Source of the DNA: Calonectria ilicicola
Taxonomy: Eukaryota; Ascomycota; Sordariomycetes; Hypocreales; Nectriaceae
Length of the DNA stretch: 64,000 nt
Direction: 5' to 3'
NCBI GenBank assembly: GCA_020809705.1
Contig: CP085831.1
Location: 2,666,001-2,730,000 of the forward strand
The position numbers were made by a program, and so were the translations under genes. Shown piece after piece: positions 33,302 through 43,333 of this stretch; position 1 is the stretch's first letter, and every line of letters begins with the position of its first letter. Below the pieces are notes generated by a model. It saw only the letters and a program-made list of their open reading frames with translations, was not told the origin of the DNA and made no database searches.

Positions 33302-36164
33302 TCATGTCTGACTGAGATAACTTTGGTATTTCTCGAATTCGGAATCTCTTTGTTTTTCCCAGGATTCATTATATGCATTAGGATAGTCTATCCATATCAG
33401 ATCGTTTCATCATTAATAGCAGTCTTTTAAACTTACATGGAGTTGGAATTAAATCATCATCAATATTGGGAAAGAGAATTTGATACATCTCTTTCCATCT
33501 TTGTTCTTCGGGTGTTTTTCTCGTGCGTCGTTTCAGCAGAGTTTCTTGATTGTCGTTAAAGCCATCCAAAAGTTCAAATTCTTGCGCCTCGCATCTTTCT
33601 TCTGCACGGTAATGGTCATCAAGGCTCGACTTGTTGTCAAATACCACCCCGCAGCGAACACACTGAATCGGTCGCCGATGACGGCGATACAAGTGTTCTC
33701 TAGATAACTGTCAGTTACCTATTTAATAGCACGGTTTTCTCTCATTCTTACTTGACACGGTGAACAGAATTCCAGCCAGGTCCGGTGCAAGAGGAGTTGT
33801 TATGTTTGTCAGGATCATTTCGATAGTAAGGGCATGCGAGCTTTTTCTGCAGCTGCTGGCCAGTTTTAGGGTCCGCTCTCAATCTCTTTCGCTTTTTGTC
33901 GTCTTCACTTTCCGATTCTCCTGGGTCCTGGGGGGCATTTCCAGACGACGCTTTCCTGCGCTTACCAATGCCATGGCTTGGGTGGCTGGTGTTCATGGTG
34001 GTAGAGCTACCAGAAGATGCTGGCTGACTTCCTCGAGACGAGGTTGGAGAGTGGACATGACTGCGAAATGATTCGTCATCATCCCATAACACGTCAAACT
34101 CCTTCATTACTTGGTCTAGAAGAAGCTGTTTTTGCTTCTCTAACAACTCGTCCAAAAAGGGGTCATTGTCTGAAGTCTGGGAGATCTCGTCCTCGCTAGG
34201 AGTTTTCCCATCTTCCCTAACGTGTAGGCTCATCGAATCACTCAAACCAATTCCCGCTTCCGCATCTGTAATTGGGACCATGCAGTCATAGATGCAAGGA
34301 AGGGGGTTCTTCGAGATCTGCTGTGCTGGCTTTGAGACGTCCTTCTGAGTATCACACTGAAGTAACTCAAACCGAACCTCCTCAAAACTTTTTATGCCTT
34401 GAGACATCTTTGATAAAGCCCAAGGATCTTCGTGTTTGCGCACCGTCATCGCGTTCTCAAATATGGTTTGGGTTGTGCTAAAACAGTTTGCACGCAACGA
34501 TCGATGATTGATAAAAGACCACCTTGAAAACGCCATATAGGTGCACGGAAGAATCTGGATCAATCCCAAAATTAAAAGATGCCTTACTTCTGCTTCAAGA
34601 AGTGAGGTCATGCCGTCGAACATAATAAATCCTACTACAAGGCAGCAAATTCTTTGGGCTAAGTGGGGAATATGACGATTAAATTGGCGAAAAAGGGAGG
34701 TCGGAATGAGAAATTGGTCTGACAAAAAGTCATCTGTGTAGCTCAAATAGTGACTGATCTCACTATACGCCACAACAAATATGGCTGCTGGGAAAATGGA
34801 AAGAACTTTCCAGGGATTTCGCAGATAGTAAGACACTACCGAAGATATCATGCACGATACCCCTGTTCCAGCGTAGTAAAGTGCTTGACAAGAAAGAACA
34901 CCGATTGACCAAAGGCGTTGCGCGTGTGATGACATGACCTGGTCACCTCCATAAGAGCTTTTTGGTATGTCCCAAAAGGGGTTCATCTCCTTTATGGATA
35001 TATTATAGTCAAACATTCTTTCCACTGGCATGGTTTGAAGGAGAATTTTGTCTGTTGAGAAGGAGTGCAGCATATCACTGAGTGCTGCAACCGTCCGTGG
35101 AGTAGACATGGCCAAAGGCAACATGATGGTGAGAAAATCATCAATGTTCTGGATTGTCGCCGTTTTTTCGATATCATAAAATGCTCTACATTTTGAAGTA
35201 GCAGTAAATAGACCTATGGATGGGGGGTAAACCCGAGGTCTCTTGCTGATCCGATGAATGTTCAGATGAGCAAGCTGCAAAGCGGCCCAGCCTATTTCAG
35301 TAAGATTTCCTGGTTCGGTATCTGAATAGATCATGCCATCTTCTGTAGATTCAGCCCAATAATGAAAATTGGGCTTCGTTAAACCTCGCTTAGCATAAAC
35401 TAAGGCGACATCCAGTGTAGTTTGCACAACTTTTTCTAATGCTCTTAGTCTAGCTGTATGTATTTCATTGGGTATCTCATTTGATTCTGAAATAGTTAGT
35501 GTTTTTGAACTCTAAAGTTACCGGATAAACGCTTCTGGGTCTCACCGCACGATGGTTTTGTTGGCATATCTGACATTTTCCCATCCAGGTTGGTTCTAGT
35601 GAACGCAGGCATTTGATCGAAATCGAGACGTTGCTTTATCATAGCTGAATAAAGAGTTAGATATTGGGCAACGTTTGTCGCCATAAGCTTGTCAGTATTT
35701 GCCAGAGACAGCAGTTGAGCCACATTTTCCGTCAGATAGTCGGTGAGCTCCATGTATGTCTCGGCAAGGTGTTCACAAGGCGCTAGAGCGGAACATTGCC
35801 AGGTCTGATTGCCACATTTCTCCTGAGTGCCCCCAGATGTCAAGCTGAAAACCTCATGACGGCTCTCGTTGAGTATCTTTACCTCGTTCAGAAATGTTCT
35901 TGCCGATGTGAGACTTTGTTTCCTGCCAACACTTTGCTCCGTGGCTGCCTCATACATATCCTGGCGGAGTAATAATGAAAAGTCAAAGCCAGTTGCATTC
36001 TCAATGCCAAGGATTTGTTCCTTGAAAAGCGATTCAGATTCTGTCTGTCTTACGACCTTGCTTGGAGTGATTATTCCACAAATGGCCACAATCGTACATA
36101 TGAATATCAAAGAAGAGAATACATCATAAGAGATGGGTATTGCACCGCTCACAAGGACGGGCAT
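33302..36164 (-). CDS. Unknown membrane protein fused to a fungal C2H2 zinc-finger module
   Basis: The four-exon model is complement(33302..33387, 33437..33699, 33752..35486, 35522..36164), giving 908 residues. Introns are 48, 51 and 35 nt. The 35-nt one has a clear CACTAAC branch and TTTCAG acceptor. The start is the ATG at 36164. The N-terminus has a signal-like helix, then a cysteine-containing helical part (QCSALAPCEHLAETY), then two hydrophobic helix groups near residues 385-520. The second half is polar and leads to a known fungal module: ACPYYRNDP, CTGPGWNSVHRVK-EHLYRRHRRPIQC, then CGVVFDNKSSLDDHYRAEERC, and a WKEMYQILFP tail. Membrane and nuclear-type parts share one frame, which is odd. 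I do not recognise the N-terminal family. The stop at 33302 is uncertain. Confidence 0.65.
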
Positions 36165-36971
36165 TTGGGCGACCTGGTGAACACTACGCAAGCTCGGGTG
36201 CTATTTGATAACGGTCTAATTCGATTGAGGAAATGAGAAAGAAAATACGCTCTATTTTTATCCAGAAGGCTGATGAGGGATGCTTCGGTAGAGTGTGTGA
36301 CGAGTGATTCTGAGTGCGCAGTGTTGAAATACTCAATAGACTCGACATGAGAGCATTCCCTTCAATAGCGAGATGAGGCGCTTTTCAGCTCATCATTTTC
36401 TCATCTCCAGCTATTGCGCAAATGCGCAAAATCCATCGCCGCAAAACCGTCAGCGCTAACTAAAGTGGCTGTCATCCGTTGTGATTGAGAGCTTCGGCCT
36501 CAGTTCTCTAGGGTTCGTTTCTCTCATTGGAGAGCATGAGTGGTTAGTCAGCAAACGCCACCACATTTACCAGCCACTAGGAGATAATGCTTGTGAGGCG
36601 CAAGTGGCTGGTTACATCACGTGGTTACTTTTCGGATGGAGGATTGATGTTCCGTAGAACTCCACAGAAAGGGGGTCCAGTTCGCTTGTGACTAGCGATT
36701 TGTTGAATTGGCAAAGATTCGCTAGTAGTACCTTCATGGTGTGTGATGGTCACTAAATATCCCTGTCACGGTTAAGACGGCTAGACTTTCGCAGGTTGTA
36801 TATATAGCAACCCATATCCACCGTAATTACTTTTTCTAGTGACAAATGGGTCAAGATACTGAAGCTCTTGAAGGTTGGAGAGATTAGAGGCGAGCGGCTG
36901 ATGGTGTAGGGTAGCGGAAGATGGGAGGATTGAATTTTCTGTGGTTGGCTCGCTTACCCGATAACGTAGGG
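36165..36971. other. Intergenic region
   Basis: No gene is seen. The sequence is moderately AT-rich and leads into the inverted-repeat element. Confidence 0.35.
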
Positions 36972-37139
36972 GATGGCTCAATGGTCCCCCCTGTCAATGA
37001 TTGTTATACCTAGTTTAGCATAGTCGTACAAATTTTAATTGATTACCATTGGCTGCTATGGGGAGAAGTGTAGCGAGCACGTGATATAACTACCAAATTG
37101 GGGATAGCGACCATTGACAGGGGGGACCATTGAGCCATC
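36972..37139. mobile_element. 168-bp inverted-repeat element (MITE-like)
   Basis: A perfect 28-bp inverted repeat begins GATGGCTCAATGGTCCCCCC and continues TGTCAATG, at 36972-36999, with its reverse complement at 37112-37139. The enclosed 112 bp is AT-rich and noncoding. ACGTAG lies just outside both ends (36964-36969 and 37148-37153) and could be a target duplication, but spacing from the repeat ends is uneven. It resembles a small nonautonomous DNA transposon. It ends about 95 bp before a 5S rRNA gene. Confidence 0.6.
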
Positions 37140-37233
37140 TCCGTGTTACGTAGTGACAAAAATGCCAAAATTTTGTTGGTCGTCATCCTGTGCGCTGCTT
37201 GTGGTTATAACCTCTCCTGCCGCCCCAGTTTGT

Positions 37234-37352
37234 ACATACGACCATACCCACCAGAAAATACGGGATCCCGTCCGCTCTCCCATAGTCAAGCTGGTGAGGG
37301 GCGGACTAGTACTCGGGTCGGTGACGACCGGGGAATCCCTGCTGTTGTATGT
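37234..37352 (+). rRNA. 5S rRNA gene, copy 1
   Basis: The 119-nt sequence starts ACATACGACCATACCCACCA and ends TTGTATGTT. It has the usual fungal internal control parts (GGGATCCCGTCCGCTCTCCC and GGGTCGGTGACGACC). A TTATAA lies at -29 to -24, as in other filamentous fungi, and a T-rich terminator follows at once. Single dispersed 5S genes are normal in these fungi. Confidence 0.93.
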
Positions 37353-38714
37353 TCTTTTTATTTTTTCTCTGTATGCCTTCATCGAGCTCTTTGTTCTCCT
37401 CCCTCTCTGGCTCTTTTTTTATCTAGCAGCCATGACGATCCACACACAAGGTATCTGAGGCGTGGTGTGGCTCGTTTAATTCTCCCCATCAAATCTTGAT
37501 CAAAGCCTACATTGGCCCACTGAACCAGATGTGGGCACGGTTTCTCCGGCCTTTTTATTCTCCGCGATCTGTGCTTCCGTGGCTGATCTGGCATGTAGAG
37601 GTCCTCCCACACACCTCGCCATGTTTCAGCATAGCGTCTACTGCTCCTGATGTACACCTATCCGTACGGATGCCACACCAATTCTCATCATCCATTTTGT
37701 CGCTAATGTAATCATTTGTAACTCCAGTCCTGAAATTTGAACATCGCCAACCCATCCATGATGCAATAAAGTCATACACTAGTTCGTAGCTCGAAACCGA
37801 GGCAAAGAGGATAGGAATGCATTCGTGAATAGAGACGCCGTTTTTTCATCTGCCAACCTCATATGATCCTATCTGCTCATATTGTCGCACATTTGAAGGT
37901 AGAGCGACAGATTACAGCAAGCAGCAAGGCATTTCTTTTAGCCGCAAGATCTGAGGCAGGTCCAAGCCCAAGATACGGAACGCGAGGGCTCCGGTGAGTA
38001 TATGTATACGAATATCCATCTATCGTGACGACTACTAAGAGGCACAGCGGCTGGGCACGCTAGCGGGGCCCCCGCAACTGCAATGCAAGTGGGCGCCAAG
38101 TGCCTCAAATTTTCGTATTATACGATATCTGGCATGAGGAAACGGGGCTGGTTGGTATTGTGATCATCTCCCTCGAACTCAAGCTGTCAGTTCCCGCCGT
38201 GTAACCCTCCAGCCTGAACTGGAATTTAGACCATCATTAGACTAGCTATCCTAGCAGAATGACTGCCAAGGAGGACAACGGATGCGACCTTGTATCGTCA
38301 CTTGCGCCATGGCTCTCCGCCAAGACACTCTACAACGTTGATTGAACAGCTGGCCTTGAAGCAATCTGTGCCCCTGATTCTACAATTCCTACTGCCCCCT
38401 TCATGTTTCATTTTTACTAAATCAGAGTTTCATTTCTTGAGTTTATTAAGCTTAATATGGTCAAACTCAAGTGGCCCGACACGGTAGTGTGTAATACCCA
38501 TAGTCTATGTGATGACGTTATTTTCTTTTCAGTGCATTATTGCTGAGGTAAGATTCATTTTGTAGCTCTCGGCCAGGATCTATATCAAGTAACCTGGATC
38601 CAGAGTTAGATCAAATCCTTCCATTCAGCACCGATTCACTCTTTTTATATTGCAACCCGGTTCCCATATTCTAAAAATTCTATCATTTTCCTCTTTGCCA
38701 CGTACCTTCTTACA
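37353..38714. other. Intergenic region
   Basis: This 1.36-kb stretch has no coding frame with a domain. The T-rich 5S terminator is at its left. A TATA-like TTTATATTG lies near 38643, about 70 bp before the small secreted protein. Nothing else is seen. Confidence 0.35.
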
Positions 38715-38957
38715 ATGTGGTTCCCAGTCGTTTCCTTCATTGCCCTTGCCGCTTTGGCCGAGGGACTGGTTATTCCTCGCCAGGGATTTACAGTTATTTG
38801 CCCCGGAAATGGCCCTAATTGTGGCATTCCTCCATCGGTTGTGAACCGTCGTCAATTGCCTAAACCCCCTGTCTCTTGCTTGACAACCCCTTCCGCCTGC
38901 ATCCCACGCGTCATTGGTCGATATATTTCTGGTGAAAAGCCTGAAACTCACCAGTAA
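38715..38957 (+). CDS. Small secreted cysteine-containing protein
   Basis: The 80-residue frame begins with an ATG in ACAATGTGG. Residues 1-17 form a clear signal peptide (MWFPVVSFIALAALAEG). The mature part is short, rich in proline and arginine, and has four cysteines (VICPGNGPNC, then SCLTTPSAC). It has no recognisable domain. A TATA-like box lies about 70 bp upstream. Size, secretion and cysteine content fit a candidate effector or small secreted protein, but many such frames are orphans. A second exon after 38957 cannot be ruled out. Confidence 0.45.
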   Translation: MWFPVVSFIALAALAEGLVIPRQGFTVICPGNGPNCGIPPSVVNRRQLPKPPVSCLTTPSACIPRVIGRYISGEKPETHQ

Positions 38958-40224
38958 ACCATCAGCCCATTGGCAGCCTCGGGTGCCTGTGGCGGCTATC
39001 GACATGGCATCCGGTAACAGCTCGATACCAGTCAAATTCATGTTTGCTGCTCGGCCTAGCTTGCAAATTGGCATATGGTTTCATTGTCGATATTTTACAA
39101 AAAAGACGCCATAAAAGTAAGAGGATTCCACCAACGGAAATCTGAATTAATATTAACTTGATGAAAGGATATTATTGTAGACCGTCTGCAACCAGTTTCT
39201 TCTACTCGTTTTTCTTCACTTCTTTCACTGGGTTACTGAGTAATCTTGAGGTCGGCACAGTGCTGCACATTGGGCTTACTAGTAACCCACAAATTTTACA
39301 ATTATTAGTAGTCAGAAAGGCACTTGTTATCTCCTTTATATTTACTGCAATGCATTTTTATCGTCTTGACTATATCCTCTTTGGTTCCCTGTGAGATGAT
39401 CTGCAACATGTCTTGATCTTGCCTACTATGGTCAAGTGTAAGATTAGATTAGTAGGAGTACTGAAACGACGGAAAATCTGGATCTCTTTTCATCTGGAGC
39501 TGGATGTAGAATTTTAGAAGTTTATTTAGAGTGTCTTTTTATGATCGTATGTGGTATCTATGTACATGATGGATTTTCCACGGCCTGTCTTTGCTAGCTT
39601 TCCCTCGAATATTATTACTCCTCGTGCAACACTCTGATCCCTTGGCTTCAGGCTCGATGCCGTGCATACCCTGGATATCCCTATTCTCCCCCCTTGTCCG
39701 CCCAGACCCACCTTTCCTTGCGGGGACAAAATCGCCCTCATCGTCATATTCAAGGGAGAATGGGGGCCTCGGGGCACCTCATGAATCAATCCGTGGCATC
39801 ACGGATGGAAGTTGTGCTATTAGCCACCCTTCCGACCACCCTGCTGTCCCAAATCGCCCATAAGTTTGTACACACCTGACCTTGGATGGAATAAGATATT
39901 GATTGGCCTGGTTTGAGGATGTGAGTGCTGCCTGGAAACAAATACAAGTGAATTATGCTGCTTCATTAAGCTAAGCTATACATTCAGGGGCACCTCTCCA
40001 CCTTGGGCCAAAGACATGTTGGTTATCTAACTACCTCTCAGCCCTGAATTACCAGCCTGCGATGGCGTGTGCGGTGTTTTCCTAGCGCCAACGGCGGGGA
40101 AGACAGTCAATGCATGGGGTCCCGACCGACGAAAGATAACATATTTAGGTCAGCCGCCAGCTGCAACCCAACTCGATTCCTGTAATTCAATTTCCCAACT
40201 ATCAGCATCAGCATCAGTATCACC
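38958..40224. other. Intergenic region
   Basis: Only short unsupported frames occur in this 1.27-kb stretch. A CATCAGCATCAGTATC microsatellite-like leader lies just before the next gene. Nothing else is seen. Confidence 0.35.
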
Positions 40225-40940
40225 ATGGCTGAAACCCTTCCTTCTATGACGAATCTAAACAGGCCAATGGTGGTATTCCTCCCAGACCCACCGCCAACAC
40301 TAAACGCTTGTTCTGGTCCCTCGCTGGCCCCCTGGGAGTGAGTGTCTTTGTCCTCAAAAATGCTGCGGATCCTGAAGGGCCCCGTGAGGCCTACTTCTGC
40401 CAAACTTTGAACGGTACAAGCTGTCATCCCATCTCACAAGAGACGTTGGCGGAGCCAATGGTGTCGTCAATCGTTGTCTCTATTTCGGATCTTAAATAAT
40501 GGTCGTCCGCTTGGGCGCAGTACCACGAACATGCAGACCCTGAAACTGAAGGTTGCGTCTTTGAGACGGTCCAGTTGGGCGGAAGGGAAAGCGAAATCTT
40601 GGTGGAGTGCTGTGGGGAGAGCCGACCCGTCGACCTGATCCCCTTAACCGTCCAGGCTTCAGACAAGCCCTACATCACGGTGCATGACTTTGTAACCGCC
40701 GTAAACCCTTGGCTCATGTCTCTCCGCCAGAACATATTGGCGAGATTGGGTATGTGGGACGGTGAGCCTCTGCCAGAGGGGACAAAATTGATGGTCGACT
40801 ACTTTACACTGCATCAACTCAAGATTGGCCTAGAGCATCACTGGATTGAAGAGCACAAACATCGGAATATGCCGCCAAGGCCTTTGCCCATAGGCGCGAT
40901 GGCCTTTAACCTTGTACCTTTGCCTTCGCTAAGTCAATGA
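40225..40940 (+). pseudogene. Conserved hypothetical gene with an apparent frameshift
   Basis: A strong start context (TCACCATGG) opens MAETLPS at 40225, but the coding-like frame from about 40245 (YDESKQANGGIPPRPTAN) is one base out, so one base seems lost near 40240. The frame then runs to an in-frame TAA at 40497. A 60-nt intron 40461-40520 (GTGTCG..GCGCAG) would remove this stop and keep frame, giving LAEPM-YHEHADPETEGC. The remaining 140 residues (PYITVHDFVTAVNPWLMSL, then EGTKLMVDY) resemble small uncharacterised fungal proteins. I do not know the function. It may be a real gene with a sequence error at the start. Confidence 0.5.
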
Positions 40941-41400
40941 TACGAATCTTGGAATGTATTGAAGAGTGATGGATAGAGACATGGGCTTTGGGCTTGCATG
41001 GAGATTGGAGTGCACCCATTTTGAGAATCTCCCGGCTGCCAAGATTTCCTGTGTACGTCGGCGGATTTTCTCGTGATCGATGGAGTTGGCAGGCTGTTGG
41101 GGAAAGAACGTAGCAGACAATTGGGAATTCCATTTTGGTGATCGTACAAAAGTTGTTTTGGTGATGGTTTAGATCGCGCTTAACCCGGTCAGAAAGCCGC
41201 TCTTATACCTGCTCTCGATAAGGTTCACAGTAAAGGCTTATTAAGGTCGTTGAAAACCTTTACCTTAAGCTTTTTACATATATATATTGTACGGTAGAAA
41301 GAGTACAGGCTATCACTTTGCTATTGCATCTAGCAGGCAAGAATAATCAGAGTGCTCCCTAGTCTAGGTCGAGCTGCCTCTCATAGGGGATATCCAACTG
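40941..41400. other. Intergenic region
   Basis: AT-rich with a TATATATATTG tract near 41277-41290. No gene is seen. The GH55 similarity begins abruptly at its right end, so a deletion or breakpoint may lie near 41400. Confidence 0.35.
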
Positions 41401-42276
41401 AAACACTATTTCATATTACCCCCAGGGCCTCTGGCTATTTTGAGAACATGTGGCTTTGGGTTGCTGACCATATGATCGATTGAGTGGTACTGGTGGGCTG
41501 AAGACGATGATGTATTGACATATTTCCCAGTGACATCGACGCGCACGATAAAAACAAGAAGTCGGTTAGTAAAACTGACAATGCTTGCTTGCAACCCGCT
41601 AACACTGTCAAAAAGGGGCAGGTTTCCATTTACGTTGCTCGTGGTCTATTGTTGAGAGTGTTGAGTCAACTTGGCTATCCCTTCGACTGTGGTAAGCCTA
41701 CACTTAGGTCACGGTCAAGGGGCATAGCCAATCATGGTGCCTTAAATAAAAGGTACATTATTTCCCTACTAAATTGGGTGATGTCACAAGTCCTAACAAC
41801 GGCCGGATCTACATAGAGCTACATCACACTGTTGACAGTAATATCATGACTGCGGCGGCCGCCTATTTCCACTGACTGTTAATAATAGCCTTCTTTTTTT
41901 TGGAGGCTACAGCTGACCTAGATGGCCCCCTTGACAAGCCACGCACTTAGACTCTATTGTCAACTAAAAAATTAATTACATAGTAAATTGGTGGCATTGA
42001 TTCTTGAAGTCATTGATGTCACCCGAGGTCACCTTGCTTTTGCTGGGGTCATGTGGGGCGGGGTACGTGGGTGGAGGCTTACCACAGTCGAAGGGATATG
42101 GCACTTCATCTGAGCATGTAGTCTTTCACCAGTACAACTTCAACAAGGCTCGCAATGTCTTTGCCAGAATGATCCAGGCTGAAATTCCATACTACCAGCC
42201 AAAGCCTAAAGCCCCGGCGCCATCCAATGAGTCGAATAACTGCGTGACTTGGCAGATTCATCTGAATTCAAAATAG
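41401..42276 (+). pseudogene. GH55 exo-beta-1,3-glucanase pseudogene, 3' part, interrupted
   Basis: Two separated stretches show GH55 C-terminal motifs. The first has ASGYFENMWLWVADHMID followed by a TGA at 41481, then IYVARGLL near 41632. The second, from about 42099, reads GTSSEHVVFHQYNF, then MIQAEIPYYQPKPKAPAP. In intact GH55 enzymes these lie together as YFENxWxWxADH, GxLIES, WLYGTxSEH and QTExPYYQP. Between them lies a 419-bp inverted-repeat element. Stops and at least one small indel are also present, and the N-terminal two-thirds is missing. The original enzyme would have attacked beta-1,3-glucan outside the cell. Family assignment is from remembered motifs. Confidence 0.7.
41678..42096. 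mobile_element. 419-bp nonautonomous DNA transposon inserted at TA
   Basis: The left end TCCCTTCGACTGTGGTAAGC and the right end, its exact reverse complement through CGAAGGGA, form inverted repeats of about 24 bp with imperfect inward extension. TA flanks both ends (41676-41677 and 42097-42098), as with Tc1/mariner-type elements. The inside is AT-rich in part and encodes nothing. The element separates two GH55-like coding pieces, which fixes its borders independently. Confidence 0.8.
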
Positions 42277-42651
42277 GCAACAGTAGAGATTTTATGACTG
42301 CTTTTCTTTTTTCATATTATTCATAGACAAACCAATGCTAGTATAATTCATTGCATTTAAACGCAATTTAAATGAAGTTTTATTTATCTCAAAAGAAGAA
42401 CAAGACAAAACCCTACTGTGCCCTCCCGGCGAGTTTTGCCAAGAATTTTATGAAGCTAATGATAAGAACAAATTGCTTGAACTGTTCAGATTCTGTCTCG
42501 GCGAGTTTTGGTCATAGTAGAGCCTCTTTGAGAAAACTGTGTAGCCTTTTCTTCTTTTTCGAGTTGTGTCCATTCATAGCGACTGTCCTTTTGTGCCCCC
42601 TCGCTGTAGACTAGTTGATGATACTTGATGTTTTGCAACGGCGTGATTGGT
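42277..42651. other. Intergenic region
   Basis: This 375-bp stretch between the GH55 pseudogene and a 5S gene holds no visible gene. It lacks the TTATAA box that precedes 5S copy 1. Confidence 0.4.
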
Positions 42652-42770
42652 ACATACGACCATACCCACTGGAAAATACGGGATCCCGTCCGCTCTCCCA
42701 TAGTCAAGCCAGTGAGGGGTGGACTAGTACTCGGGTCGGTGACGACCGGGGAATCCCTACTGTTGTATGT
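42652..42770 (+). rRNA. 5S rRNA gene, copy 2
   Basis: This 119-nt copy differs from copy 1 at a few positions only. It has CACTGGAAAA paired with AAGCCAGTG where copy 1 has CACCAGAAAA with AAGCTGGTG, so the helix is kept. GAGGGGTGG replaces GAGGGGCGG and CCCTACTG replaces CCCTGCTG. A T8 terminator follows. No clear TATA-like box is found at -29, so expression is less certain than for copy 1. Confidence 0.9.
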
Positions 42771-43333
42771 CTTTTTTTTGTTGTTGGAACCTTTTTGTTC
42801 CTGCTTGAGAGGGAACCCATGAGAGAGAAATGCGAAGGTAGAGAAGATACCCTGAGTCCCCTTGAACCTGAGTTAGAATTGGACCACGTGACTTCAGTCA
42901 TGAAGAAAGCTTAGTAGGAAGCCTCTTCTACATCTAGCGCTAGCCCTTCTATAACCCCAACCCCAACCCTAAAACATGGGAATTACTCCTTTGAATAGGC
43001 AAGGTCCGAACAGCAAACTTGACCTAGGTCAGATTTGCATCAACGAGTTCGTTCAGGTTATGTGTACTCGAGGGAAATGAATACTCTGACTTCCCTTTAC
43101 TCGCGAAATTGTGGGTGTCTAGACAACCTTAACTTGTTTTCCTTTACCAAGAGCGTTGACTAATGTAGTCTGTCCAGTCACATTGTTTGCCTAAGAATCA
43201 GAGCCAACCTTGTTACTCAAACTAGAGTTCAGCCAACAAACGATTTGAATTAGCAGACTACTTCGAAGTCTATAAAGCCCACCCTGCATATTTGCATTGT
43301 ATTGAACTAATTGCCCTGTTCCGTCACAATTCC
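42771..43333. other. Intergenic region
   Basis: No gene is seen. A short CCCCAACCCCAACCCTAA tract lies at about 42955-42975 and may be chance or a tiny telomere-like remnant. This region marks the left border of the biosynthetic cluster. Confidence 0.35.

Noticed and set aside
42950..42980. CCCCAACCCCAACCCTAA tract as a telomere remnant
   Set aside because: Only about three imperfect units; too short to claim a telomeric origin.
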